A stretch of 40,022 nt of DNA, taken from Chlamydiota bacterium. GTDB lineage: Bacteria; Chlamydiota; Chlamydiia; Chlamydiales; SM23-39. The stretch lies in assembly GCA_027366035.1 (NCBI GenBank), contig DAHXLK010000005.1, positions 1-40,022 on the forward strand. The letters are read 5' to 3'. The notes beneath the pieces are model-generated. The model saw nothing but the letters and a program-made list of their open reading frames with translations. It was not told the DNA's origin and ran no database searches. The stretch's first letter is position 1; every line of letters begins with the position of its first letter. This document shows positions 15,453 to 24,275 of the stretch, in pieces. The position numbers and the translations under genes are program-made.

Positions 15453-16855
15453 GGTGTTTTCTTTTTTTGTGGAAAGTGTAAAGGGGTCCCTTTTGCTATT
15501 AAAGCCGATTCAAGCCAAGCTTCAGCAATAGTGGGGTGGGCATGAATAGTGTCTATTACCGAATCTATCGTAAGCTCGTTTTGTATGGCAAGGGCCATTT
15601 CTGCAATAAGGGAAGAGGCTTCGTATCCGATAACAATAACGCCTAGGATCTGTCCTGTCTTGCTATCGGAGAGAATTTGCGTAAAACCCTTTGTTTCCGC
15701 TGAAGCTATGGACTTTCCTAAAGCTTGGAAAGGGAAAAGTCCTATATTAATAGGATATCCTTGTTTTTTTGCTTCTTCTTCAGTAAGCCCTACCATGGCT
15801 ACTTCTGGCGAGGTAAATACCACAGCAGGAACAGCTTCATAATGCATTTGCGCCTTTCCACCACAAGCATTGACGGCAGCGACTAACCCTTGGTGAGAGG
15901 CGACATGGGCTAAAAGGACCTTCCCGGTAACGTCACCGATAGCAAAAATCCCTTCACTAGAGGTTTGCATATATTCATCGACTTCTATCTCTCCTTTTTC
16001 CCCTAGTTTAACCAGGGCTTTGTCTAATCCAAGATTTTCAGAGTTAACCTTCCTTCCCACTGCAACTAAAGCAAGGTCGGCCTGTAAAGTCTTACCCCCT
16101 TGTAGAGAGACGGTTACCCCTGTCTCAGTATTTTTAATCCCTTCGACGGAGGTATTGGTAAGGACCTCTATTTTCAATTCTTGAAAGGCCTTTGTCATCG
16201 TCTTTGCAATAGTAGCTCCCAGCAAAGAAAGGATCGAAGGTAATGCCTCTACAATAGTCACTGCAACCCCTAACTCAGCATAAAGAGAAGCAAATTCGCA
16301 ACCGATATACCCTCCTCCAATAATTACGATACTTTTAGGAAGCTCTGTCAGCTCTAAAATCGAAGTAGAATTAAGGATTTTTTTATGATCACAAGGAAAT
16401 GCTTGGATATCCAAAGGTTCGGATCCGGTGGCGATAATACATTTTTCAAACGATAGCAGGAAGTTATCTTTACCTAAAACTTTTAGTTCATTTGGAGAGG
16501 TAAATTTCCCCTCGCCGCTGAAGATTTCTACACCATTTTGTTTCAATAAGTGGGCAAGGCCTGTTTTTAAGGTCCCCACTACCCGGTCTTTTCTCAATTT
16601 CATTGCAGCAAAGTCAAACGAGAGGTTACCTATATGTATTCCAAATTCCTTTGCCCTTTTTACCTGTTTCAAAACATGGCTTCCCGCAAGGAGGGTTTTG
16701 GTGGGAATGCAGCCGACGTTGAGACATACCCCTCCCAAATCTTTTTTTTCTATGAGCGCTGTCTTTTTCCCTAGCTGTGCAGCTTTGATTGCGGCTACAT
16801 AACCTCCGGGGCCCGAGCCAAGGACGGTGACCTCAAAAGATTTCCTTTCTGTCAT
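15449..16855 (-). CDS. lpdA: Dihydrolipoyl dehydrogenase (E3)
   Basis: FAD enzyme re-oxidising dihydrolipoamide in pyruvate and 2-oxoglutarate dehydrogenase complexes with NAD. The 468-residue protein has the FAD motif GSGPGGYVAAIKAAQLG (about 12-28), the redox disulfide GGVCLNVGCIPTK (Cys about 44 and 49), the NAD-binding GGGYIGCEFASLYAELG (about 179), AIGDV (about 306) and the C-terminal HAHPTIAEA with the active-site His-Glu pair (about 440). It leads a two-gene unit with lipA, overlapping by 4 bases. A 61-base divergent gap separates it from the zinc-ribbon gene. Confidence 0.97.
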   Translation of the reverse strand: MTERKSFEVTVLGSGPGGYVAAIKAAQLGKKTALIEKKDLGGVCLNVGCIPTKTLLAGSHVLKQVKRAKEFGIHIGNLSFDFAAMKLRKDRVVGTLKTGLAHLLKQNGVEIFSGEGKFTSPNELKVLGKDNFLLSFEKCIIATGSEPLDIQAFPCDHKKILNSTSILELTELPKSIVIIGGGYIGCEFASLYAELGVAVTIVEALPSILSLLGATIAKTMTKAFQELKIEVLTNTSVEGIKNTETGVTVSLQGGKTLQADLALVAVGRKVNSENLGLDKALVKLGEKGEIEVDEYMQTSSEGIFAIGDVTGKVLLAHVASHQGLVAAVNACGGKAQMHYEAVPAVVFTSPEVAMVGLTEEEAKKQGYPINIGLFPFQALGKSIASAETKGFTQILSDSKTGQILGVIVIGYEASSLIAEMALAIQNELTIDSVIDTIHAHPTIAEAWLESALIAKGTPLHFPQKKKTP

Positions 16856-16916
16856 AAATACATTTTAGAGAAAAATGAATTCGTATACACTAAAATTTAG
16901 ATGAAATGGCCATAAA

Positions 16917-17306
16917 ATGAAGGCTAAAAAACGGCAAAAACTTTGCTATAATTGTGATGGCGAAGTAGATTTAGAGGTCATTTTCTGTCCTTATTGTGGA
17001 GTGGATTTGTTGGAAGAAAAGAATAACTTAGAAGAAACTCCTCCTCAATTGTATCCCCCACCCTATGTGCCGGGAAATGTAGTGACAGAAGAGCAGGAAG
17101 AGGTGCCAAAAAAAGAGGTGCACTCTTTTGTTCCTCTTATGCTTCTTACTCTTGGCGTTCAAGCTTTTTTAATTGGAATTTTACTCTTTATACTTTCAGA
17201 AAATGGCTCGGTTCACTTGCAATTTGATGCAAAAACATGGCTATTTTATCTTTTATTTTCTATCCCTGTTTTATATTTCGGCATAAAGAAATTACAAGAC
17301 ATTTAA
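16917..17306 (+). CDS. Zinc-ribbon protein with two membrane segments
   Basis: A 129-residue protein. An N-terminal zinc ribbon, CYNCDGEVDLEVIFCPYCG (CX2C...CX2C, about 9-27), is followed by a Pro/Glu-rich linker and two hydrophobic helices (about 72-93 and 104-124), with a short basic end. The architecture fits a small inner-membrane protein with a cytosolic zinc finger; the function is unknown. It lies divergent from lpdA, where I recall Chlamydia having a small hypothetical gene (CT556), so it may be the counterpart. Followed after 36 bases by the epimerase-like gene on the same strand. Confidence 0.75.
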   Translation: MKAKKRQKLCYNCDGEVDLEVIFCPYCGVDLLEEKNNLEETPPQLYPPPYVPGNVVTEEQEEVPKKEVHSFVPLMLLTLGVQAFLIGILLFILSENGSVHLQFDAKTWLFYLLFSIPVLYFGIKKLQDI

Positions 17307-17342
17307 TTATCTTTTTTTTATGAAGAAAAAAACAGACGAGAC

Positions 17343-18407
17343 ATGGATAAAGAAGTTATTATTGTCACAGGAAGCTGTGGCAGAATTGGGACTAATGTTG
17401 CTAAAGTTCTAGGAAATGATTATCGGATCATAGGTTTTGAACTTTTAAAAGCTATCTATGCCTCTTGTAATGAAGAGCTAGTGCCGGTAGATCTTTCTTC
17501 TGACGAGAGTGTTGTTCAGGCTTTTACCCATGTCAAAAGTTTTTATGGAACGAAAATCGCTTCGGTTATTCATTTAGCTGCTTACTATAGTTTTGATCAA
17601 AAACATTCGCCTCTTTATGAAAAAGTTACTGTCAAAGGGACGGAACGACTTTTAAAGGCGCTGAAAGATTTTGAGGTGGAACAATTTCTTTTTTCTAGCA
17701 CAATGCTAGTACATGCTCCTTGCCGGCCGGGAGAAAAAATTACCGAAGATTCCCCTGTTGCCCCTAAGTGGGACTATCCTTTGTCCAAAGTGCATACGGA
17801 AAAGGTGATCCATGAGTTTAGAGGAAAAACCTCTACCGTGATTCTTAGGATTGCTGGTGTTTATGATGATAATTGTCATTCCATCCCTATTAGCCATCAG
17901 ATTCAGAGGATTTATGAAAAAAGCTTCGAAAGTAGGCTTTTTTCCGGAAACATTCATCATGGTGCCAGCTTTATACATATGGAGGATTTGGTAGAAGCGA
18001 TTGCTTTAGCTGTACAGAAACGGAAAACGTTACCTTCTGAGCTTGTCCTCTTGCTTGGAGAGCCTTCTACAATGAGTTATGATCAATTGCAGCGGGCTAT
18101 TAGCTATCTTCTTTTTCAAAAGGAATTTAGGACAATCTGTGTCCCTAAATCTATTGCGAAGTTAGGGGCTTGGCTGCAGAAAATAACTCCCTTTCTCCCA
18201 AAGTCATTTATCAAACCATGGATGATTGATCTTGCAGACGACCATTACGAAATAGATATTTCTAAGGCACAAAAAAGTTTAGGGTGGACACCTAAACATT
18301 CTATAGAAAAAACGCTACCTATTATGATCGACAAATTGAAGCAAGACCCGGAGAAATGGTATAAAGCAAATCAGCTAAAACTTCCAAAATTTTTAAAACA
18401 TGGCTGA
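17343..18407 (+). CDS. NAD(P)-dependent epimerase/dehydratase (extended SDR)
   Basis: A 354-residue extended short-chain dehydrogenase/reductase. The Rossmann motif GSCGRIG (about 10-16), the conserved HLAAYYSF (about 79), the SSTML strand and the catalytic YPLSK (Tyr-X3-Lys, about 140-144) are visible. Substrate unknown; relatives act on nucleotide sugars or similar alcohols. The last 8 bases overlap the next gene, which encodes an SPW/VKOR membrane protein. I recall these two families occurring together, even fused, in other bacteria, so they probably work as one unit. RBS weak (GACGAGAC before ATG). Confidence 0.88.
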   Translation: MDKEVIIVTGSCGRIGTNVAKVLGNDYRIIGFELLKAIYASCNEELVPVDLSSDESVVQAFTHVKSFYGTKIASVIHLAAYYSFDQKHSPLYEKVTVKGTERLLKALKDFEVEQFLFSSTMLVHAPCRPGEKITEDSPVAPKWDYPLSKVHTEKVIHEFRGKTSTVILRIAGVYDDNCHSIPISHQIQRIYEKSFESRLFSGNIHHGASFIHMEDLVEAIALAVQKRKTLPSELVLLLGEPSTMSYDQLQRAISYLLFQKEFRTICVPKSIAKLGAWLQKITPFLPKSFIKPWMIDLADDHYEIDISKAQKSLGWTPKHSIEKTLPIMIDKLKQDPEKWYKANQLKLPKFLKHG

Positions 18408-19674
18408 AGCTTTACAACTAGAGCATCGAAAAACCCTTTGGACAGGATATGCTAATGCCCTTTTAGGGTGTTGGCTAATGACGGGACCTTTCGCTTTTGG
18501 ATATACCGATAAGCTTTATTTCTACAATGACCTAGCTTCCGGCGCTGGCTTATTACTAGTAGGTATTTTTTCAATCAATTATAAGCAGTTTTGGGCCCCT
18601 TGGGCGGCTTGCTTTATCGGGCTATGGCTTTTATTTTCTCCTCTTGCTTTTTGGGCGCCGGATCCTTCTATCTATGTCAATGAAACTTTAGTAGGATCTT
18701 TGGTTTTCGTTTTCGCCTTACTCATTCCCGGAATTCCCGGAAAAATCCCTGATAGAGGCCCTTCGATTCCCTTTGGCTGGAGCTATAATCCTTCTTCTTG
18801 GCCGCAACGTATGCCGATAGTTTTTTTTGGATGTATCGGCTGGTTTATTTCTAGATACCTAGCTGCCTATCAACTTGGATATATCTATACGATTTGGGAC
18901 CCTTTTTTTGGCGATGGAACAGTACGGGTGATTACCTCCACCGTATCTAAGAGTTTTCCTGTTTCTGACGCAGGGCTAGGAGCTCTGGCATATACTTTAG
19001 AAGTTTTACTCGCAATGAAAGGAGACGAAAGAAGATGGAGGACGATGCCCTGGATGGTGGCCCTGTTTAGTATCTTGGTTGTCCCCTTAGGGATAGTTAC
19101 AATCATTTTAGTAATTTTACAACCGGTAATTGTAGGAGCTTGGTGCAGTTTATGCCTATTTACTGCATTTTGCATGATGATCATGATCGCATTTGCTATC
19201 GATGAGGTGGTTGCGGTGATGCAGCTTCTTAAAAGAAAAGGGATGTCGGTATTTTTTCGAGGAGATCGAGGAGAGGATGCTACGGAAGACACCCGTACCC
19301 CATCTATGGATGCCTCCCCTTGGAAAATTTTGCAAGCAAGCGCTTGGGGAATAACCGCACCCTGGAATTTAGCTCTTAGCGCCCTAATAGGGGGATGGGT
19401 TTCCCTCTCGGCAAAAGTAGAAGAGGGGGGGGAGTTACTTGCTAATATCGATCATATCTTTGGCTCCTGCATCTTTGTTATAGCAGTGATTGCTATGGCT
19501 GAGGTAGTACGAAAAATTAGGTATGTAAATGTTATGTTTGGCCTTTGTTTAATTGGAGCTGCGGTATTATTTGCTAGACCACTAGTTATGGAAACGATAG
19601 TCAATCACATAGCAGCCGGAATTTTTCTAATATTGTTCTCATTCAGAAGAGGAAAAATAAAGGAAAAATTTTGA
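18400..19674 (+). CDS. SPW-repeat / vitamin K epoxide reductase-like membrane protein
   Basis: A 424-residue polytopic inner-membrane protein. The N-terminal part has two SPW-type repeats (NALLGCWLMTGPFAFGY about 19-35; FIGLWLLFSPLAFWAP about 71-86), and a third weaker one follows at about 330 (LSALIGGWVSL). The middle carries IWDPFFGDGTVRVITS, SDAGLGALAY and then AWCSLCLFTA (Cys about 248 and 251), the CXXC redox site of VKOR-like thiol oxidoreductases; the loop cysteines of classical VKOR are not evident. It may pass electrons between quinone and a disulfide partner (inference). It overlaps the upstream epimerase gene by 8 bases, and its stop is 17 bases from the convergent secA stop. Confidence 0.85.
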   Translation: MAEALQLEHRKTLWTGYANALLGCWLMTGPFAFGYTDKLYFYNDLASGAGLLLVGIFSINYKQFWAPWAACFIGLWLLFSPLAFWAPDPSIYVNETLVGSLVFVFALLIPGIPGKIPDRGPSIPFGWSYNPSSWPQRMPIVFFGCIGWFISRYLAAYQLGYIYTIWDPFFGDGTVRVITSTVSKSFPVSDAGLGALAYTLEVLLAMKGDERRWRTMPWMVALFSILVVPLGIVTIILVILQPVIVGAWCSLCLFTAFCMMIMIAFAIDEVVAVMQLLKRKGMSVFFRGDRGEDATEDTRTPSMDASPWKILQASAWGITAPWNLALSALIGGWVSLSAKVEEGGELLANIDHIFGSCIFVIAVIAMAEVVRKIRYVNVMFGLCLIGAAVLFARPLVMETIVNHIAAGIFLILFSFRRGKIKEKF

Positions 19675-19690
19675 AGATCCTGACAACGCC

Positions 19691-22657
19691 TTAAACAAGA
19701 ATAGATTCTTTCCCACAACACTTTTTGTATTTTTTCCCGCTGCCGCAAGGGCAATCTTGATTTCTCCTTACTTTGGGATCGGCGATGATGGGATTTTTTT
19801 TCTCTTCGACAATCTTTTCGGGCTCCTCGTGGGGGATAAAGGACTTTTCTTTATGCATTTGAATGGATATGGATGGGGTAGGCTGCTGAGGTCGTATCAT
19901 TTCAAATCGAAAGAGGTCTAAAGCAATATTTAAACGGATACGTTTTGAAAAGTCGTCAAAAAGATGAAAGGCTTCTTGCTTAAACTCTATTAAAGGATCT
20001 TTTTGCCCAATAGTGCGAAGATGGACATCACTTCTTAAATGATCAATGGATAGAAGATGTTCTTGCCAGAGCGAATCAATTTTTCTCAATATCAAGCTCC
20101 GGATAACTTCCTGCAATACCTGGATGGGTTTTTCTGTTCCTTCTGTCTCAGGTCTCATTAGAGAGATGAGTTTTTCTTGCATCTCAATTTTTTGGTCCAA
20201 TGCTCGAAGGATTTCTTCCACACTCCTTTCTTCAATTTGTGTCGCATCCATATAATCATTATCGAATTTTTCTCTTTCAAAAGTAACCGGAAAATGGGTA
20301 ACAAGAGCCTGCAAAAAGCCGTCTACATCCCATTTTTCTTCTCTAGAAATAAAGAATGTACTTACAAAATGAGCGCAGATATTTTTCAATATTTCTTTGG
20401 CGATGAGAATAAGGTCATTAGAAGTTAATATCTCTTGTCTAAATGTATATACTTCTTGCCTTTGCTTATTCATCACATCGTCATATTCTAAGGTATGCTT
20501 TCTCATCATATAGTTTCTTTGCTCTACCCTCTTTTGGGCAGCTTCAATAGATTTATTTAAGACCTTAGCAGAGATTGGCTCTCCTTCAGGAGGGCGGAAC
20601 CTTTGCAAAAGAGCGGTCATTCTGGGGGAGGCAAAGAGGCGCATGAGAGAATCCTCAAACGAGATAAAAAATTTAGAAGAGCCCGGATCCCCTAAACGCC
20701 CCCCCCTTCCTCGTAGCTGCCTGTCAATTCTTCTTGAACTGTGCCTGGATGTTCCAATGACATGTAGCCCTCCTAATTCAGAAACATTTTCCTTCAATTT
20801 GATGTCAGTCCCTCTTCCGGCCATGTTTGTGGCGATGGTGATCGCCCCTTTCGTTCCTGCTTGTGCAATAATTTCGGCTTCTTTTGCATGTTGCTTAGCG
20901 TTGAGAGTTGTGTGCTCTAATTTATTTTGTTTTAAAATTCTGGATAGTTTTTCAGAGATATCTACCGATTCGGTGCCTATTAAGATAGGACGTCCCTCTT
21001 TATGAATCTTTTGGATTTCGGCAAGAATGGCATTGTATTTTTCTCTTTCTGTCATGTAGATTTCATCATCAAAATCTTTTCTTTTACAAGAAAGATGGGT
21101 GGGGATACCAAGCACCTCTAAATTATAAACTTCTTTAAATTCATTAGCTTCAGTGATAGCTGTTCCTGTCATCCCTGAAAGTTTTGTATACATTCGAAAG
21201 TAGTTTTGTAAAGTAATAGTAGCATAGGTTTGGGTCTCGCCTTGGATGGCTACCGATTCTTTGGCTTCGATAGCTTGGTGAAGGCCATCAGAAAAACGTC
21301 TTCCCGGCTGTGGCCTACCCGTATTTTCATCGATAATAATAATCTTTCCATCTTGAACAATGTAATCGACATCTTTTTCCATTAATAGATGGGCCCTAAA
21401 AAGTTGTCTTAAATTATGTGCCCTTTCTTTCCGCTTGGCGTCTTCTTCTCTTAAGGCGACTTTTTTTTGCATTTTTTCCGTATCGGAAAGAGAGGACTGG
21501 TCGATCATCGCATATTCATGTCCCAGATCGAGCATGATAAAATCATCGACCCCTTTACCTTCATGAAACTCACTCCAAGCGTGAATCCCTTTATCAGTGA
21601 GCTCATACTCATTAGCCCTTTCGTCAACTATGATAAAAAGGTCGGCTAAAGCTTTTATTTTCTCTCCTTTGTTTTGCTCAGAGTAATAATAGGTTTCCCA
21701 GCTGTCAATTTGCGCCCGTTGGTCAGGATCTTCTTTCAAACGTTTTAAAATTTTATTGTGAGGAGTCCCTTTGCTGACAACCCATAGTTTATGAAAAGCC
21801 TCTTTCTTATCTTGACCGGACTCCAAAGCTTTTTTGACATCACTAGCGATACGATTACAATAATCACGTTGAGAGCGAACAATATGGGCTACCCCTTGTT
21901 TTAAAGTGTCATACATCTGCCTAGAGACAGCAGAAGGGCCGGAAATAATTAGAGGAGTTCTTGCCTCATCGATGAGGATGGAATCGATCTCATCGATAAT
22001 GGCAAAATAATGGCCTCTTTGGCATTGTTCGTAGGATTGGGTAGCTATGGAATTATCTCGAAGATAATCAAATCCGAATTCGGACGCTGTTCCATAGAGT
22101 ATATCGGCAGCATAAACTTCTTTACGTTGATGTGGAAGAATATCATTTGTAAGATAGGCGACAGATAGGCCTAATTTACGAAAGATTGTTCCAATCCATT
22201 CACAATCACGTTTTGCCAAATAATCATTGACAGTGACTAGGTGGACAGGTTTTCCGGTTAAAGCGTTTAAATAGAGAGGTAGAGCCGCTGTTAACGTTTT
22301 TCCCTCACCTGTTTGCATTTCGGAAATGGAGCCGTAATGCATAGCAATGGCGCCTAAAATTTGTACGTCATAAGGGACCATATCCCATTTCTGGTCATAG
22401 CCGGAGACATGAACATCGCTGCCTAACATTCTCCTACATTGATTTTTGACAGCAGCATAGGCTTCAGGAAGGAGAGATTCTAAAGACTCGCCATCGGAAA
22501 ATCTTTTTTTGAATTCGTTTGTTTTATCTACCAGCTCTTCATCCGATAGAGCTTGAAAGGTCTCTTCTATCCGATTTACTTCGATTACAGTTTTCCAATA
22601 TTGCTTTAGGAGGCGGGACTGAGCGGTACCGAAGATTTTTTTGAGCAAGCCAAACAT
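19691..22657 (-). CDS. secA: Preprotein translocase ATPase SecA
   Basis: Motor that drives unfolded precursors through SecYEG. The 988 residues include NBD1 with MQTGEGKTLTAALPLYLN (Walker A, about 112) and IIDEIDSILIDEARTPL (DEAD-like, about 220), the preprotein-binding domain, NBD2 with GTESVDISEKL and ATNMAGRGTD (about 620), the helical scaffold, and a C-terminal zinc motif CPCGSGKKYKKCC (about 970-982) for SecB or lipid contact. Longer than E. coli SecA (901 residues) because of insertions around 260-340; chlamydial SecA is also long. In Chlamydia it sits near psd, as here. A 118-base divergent gap separates it from psd. Confidence 0.98.
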   Translation of the reverse strand: MFGLLKKIFGTAQSRLLKQYWKTVIEVNRIEETFQALSDEELVDKTNEFKKRFSDGESLESLLPEAYAAVKNQCRRMLGSDVHVSGYDQKWDMVPYDVQILGAIAMHYGSISEMQTGEGKTLTAALPLYLNALTGKPVHLVTVNDYLAKRDCEWIGTIFRKLGLSVAYLTNDILPHQRKEVYAADILYGTASEFGFDYLRDNSIATQSYEQCQRGHYFAIIDEIDSILIDEARTPLIISGPSAVSRQMYDTLKQGVAHIVRSQRDYCNRIASDVKKALESGQDKKEAFHKLWVVSKGTPHNKILKRLKEDPDQRAQIDSWETYYYSEQNKGEKIKALADLFIIVDERANEYELTDKGIHAWSEFHEGKGVDDFIMLDLGHEYAMIDQSSLSDTEKMQKKVALREEDAKRKERAHNLRQLFRAHLLMEKDVDYIVQDGKIIIIDENTGRPQPGRRFSDGLHQAIEAKESVAIQGETQTYATITLQNYFRMYTKLSGMTGTAITEANEFKEVYNLEVLGIPTHLSCKRKDFDDEIYMTEREKYNAILAEIQKIHKEGRPILIGTESVDISEKLSRILKQNKLEHTTLNAKQHAKEAEIIAQAGTKGAITIATNMAGRGTDIKLKENVSELGGLHVIGTSRHSSRRIDRQLRGRGGRLGDPGSSKFFISFEDSLMRLFASPRMTALLQRFRPPEGEPISAKVLNKSIEAAQKRVEQRNYMMRKHTLEYDDVMNKQRQEVYTFRQEILTSNDLILIAKEILKNICAHFVSTFFISREEKWDVDGFLQALVTHFPVTFEREKFDNDYMDATQIEERSVEEILRALDQKIEMQEKLISLMRPETEGTEKPIQVLQEVIRSLILRKIDSLWQEHLLSIDHLRSDVHLRTIGQKDPLIEFKQEAFHLFDDFSKRIRLNIALDLFRFEMIRPQQPTPSISIQMHKEKSFIPHEEPEKIVEEKKNPIIADPKVRRNQDCPCGSGKKYKKCCGKESILV

Positions 22658-22775
22658 GGTTATATCTACTTTTAAATGGACAGTATAGCAGAAATTTCAG
22701 AAAAAATACAGAGTCAAGCGGTATAAAAAATATTTTTGATAGCTAGAAAATAGCGGCCGCAGAGAGAATTGTCTT

Positions 22776-23645
22776 ATGAAGCTTTACTATATCGACCGGA
22801 TTGACAAGGAAAAAAAGGAAGAACTTATCTATGGAGGATGGTGTGTAAAGCTCCTTTACATTAAAAATTTTTGGTTAGTTTCGCCTATTACTAAATTTCC
22901 CTTTTTTTCCCGACTTTATGGGTGGATTCAAAAGCGGAGCTGGACGAAAAGAAAAATCGTACCTTTTATCAGGAAATTTCAAGTAGATACTAGTGAGTTT
23001 GAAAAAAAGCTAAATGAATTTACCTCTTTTAATGATTTTTTTACTCGTAAATTAAGGCCAAGGGCTCTTGCTAGCGGCGCTATCCTTTTTGCAGATGGGA
23101 GATATTTCGTTTATCCTAATTTAGCTAACGTAGACGGAATTTGGGTGAAAGGGAGGAGATTTTCTTTAGAAAAATTATTGCAAAATCCGGAGCTTGCAGG
23201 AAAATATAGAGAAGGATCTATGGTGATTGCCAGGCTAGCCCCCCCTGATTACCACCGATTTCATTTTCCTTGTAATGGGACCCCCTCAAAAAGCCGTATA
23301 ATTGTTGGAAATCTCGATTCTGTGAACCCATTTGCTCTGAAAAAAAAGCTTGAAATACTTACCGAAAATAAAAGGGTGGTTACCGAGATAGAGACCGTAG
23401 ATTTTGGCAATATTCTTTATGTCGAGGTGGGGGCAACGTTTGTAGGGAGTATTATCCAGACTTACACCCCTTTTGTAGCGGTTAAAAAGGGAGAGGAGAA
23501 AGGCTATTTTTCTTTTGGAGCCTCTTGTATCATTATCCTATTTGAGAAAGATCGTATTCAATTCGATGAGGATTTAATCCACTATTCTCAAATGGGGATA
23601 GAAGTACGAGGTCTATTTGGACAATCTATGGGAAGGAGAAAGTAG
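22776..23645 (+). CDS. psd: Phosphatidylserine decarboxylase, type II
   Basis: Converts phosphatidylserine to phosphatidylethanolamine at the inner membrane. The 289-residue protein matches chlamydial Psd along its length: FNDFFTRKL (about 87), ADGRYFVYPN with the catalytic Asp, LAPPDYHRFHFP with the His (about 153-164), and ENKRVVTEI. Autocleavage produces a pyruvoyl group from the Ser of a conserved GGST/LGST motif. Here the site reads FGASC (about 248), so the Ser is kept but the preceding Gly is Ala and the Thr is Cys, an unusual variant. The gene lies between secA and nth, as in Chlamydia, and overlaps the convergent nth by 33 bases. Confidence 0.93.
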   Translation: MKLYYIDRIDKEKKEELIYGGWCVKLLYIKNFWLVSPITKFPFFSRLYGWIQKRSWTKRKIVPFIRKFQVDTSEFEKKLNEFTSFNDFFTRKLRPRALASGAILFADGRYFVYPNLANVDGIWVKGRRFSLEKLLQNPELAGKYREGSMVIARLAPPDYHRFHFPCNGTPSKSRIIVGNLDSVNPFALKKKLEILTENKRVVTEIETVDFGNILYVEVGATFVGSIIQTYTPFVAVKKGEEKGYFSFGASCIIILFEKDRIQFDEDLIHYSQMGIEVRGLFGQSMGRRK

Positions 23646-24260
23646 CGCGCAAATGGGACATTTTTTTACCTTATGCCCCCTGGCAGGGCAATAGGTTCTG
23701 CCAAAGTAGATAATTTGCAAATGTCGTTTGATCCAGCTTTTTTTAGCAAATAACTTTTTTAAATCTTTTTCTGTCTCTACTACCGATTTACCTGAGCTAA
23801 GCCCCCATCTTTTAGCGAGACGATGAATATGAGTATCTACAGGAAAAGCAGGGATGTGAAAAACATGGGCCATTATAACGGAGGCTGTTTTATGCCCCAC
23901 CCCCGGCAGGGCTTCGAGTTCCTCAAAACTTTTAGGGACGCTACCGTGGTGTTTACTTAAAAGGATGTTAGAAAGGTTCCATATAGCCTTAGATTTGGTC
24001 GAGCTTAGCCCAATGGAGTGGATAATTTTTTTTATCTCATTGATACTAAGTTTAACCATTTTTTGAGGAGTATCGGCTTTTGCAAAGAGGATAGAGGTGA
24101 TTTCATTGACCCTTTTATCAGTTGACTGTGCGGATAACAGCACGGCAATCAGTAGTGTATAAGCATTTTTATGATGTAAAGGTATCTTGGGATTGGGAAA
24201 AAAGCGATTTAGAATTTTTCCGATTTTCTTAGCTTTTTCTTTTTTACCCCTATAGGTAAT
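23613..24260 (-). CDS. nth: Endonuclease III (DNA glycosylase/AP lyase), start uncertain
   Basis: Base-excision repair enzyme for oxidised pyrimidines. It has LLIAVLLSAQSTDKRVN, then the helix-hairpin-helix LEALPGVGHKTASVIM with the catalytic Lys, and the catalytic Asp in FPVDTHIHR. The iron-sulfur region reads YCPARGHKVKKCPIC with three Cys and no fourth at the usual spacing. The family starts about 15 residues before FFPNP, where this frame has no ATG, GTG or TTG. An ATT at 24260-24258 preceded by CGGAG with a 5-base gap is a plausible rare start and leaves 15 bases to the divergent metN. The nearest in-frame ATG is at 24329 and would overlap metN. psd overlaps its 3' end. Confidence 0.85.
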   Translation of the reverse strand: MTYRGKKEKAKKIGKILNRFFPNPKIPLHHKNAYTLLIAVLLSAQSTDKRVNEITSILFAKADTPQKMVKLSINEIKKIIHSIGLSSTKSKAIWNLSNILLSKHHGSVPKSFEELEALPGVGHKTASVIMAHVFHIPAFPVDTHIHRLAKRWGLSSGKSVVETEKDLKKLFAKKSWIKRHLQIIYFGRTYCPARGHKVKKCPICALLSPSHRLSK

Positions 24261-24275
24261 ATAGACTCCGTTCTT

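Noticed and set aside
22757-22764. GCGGCCGC between secA and psd
   Set aside because: A single GC-rich octamer in an AT-rich gap; no repeat or structure supports a role.
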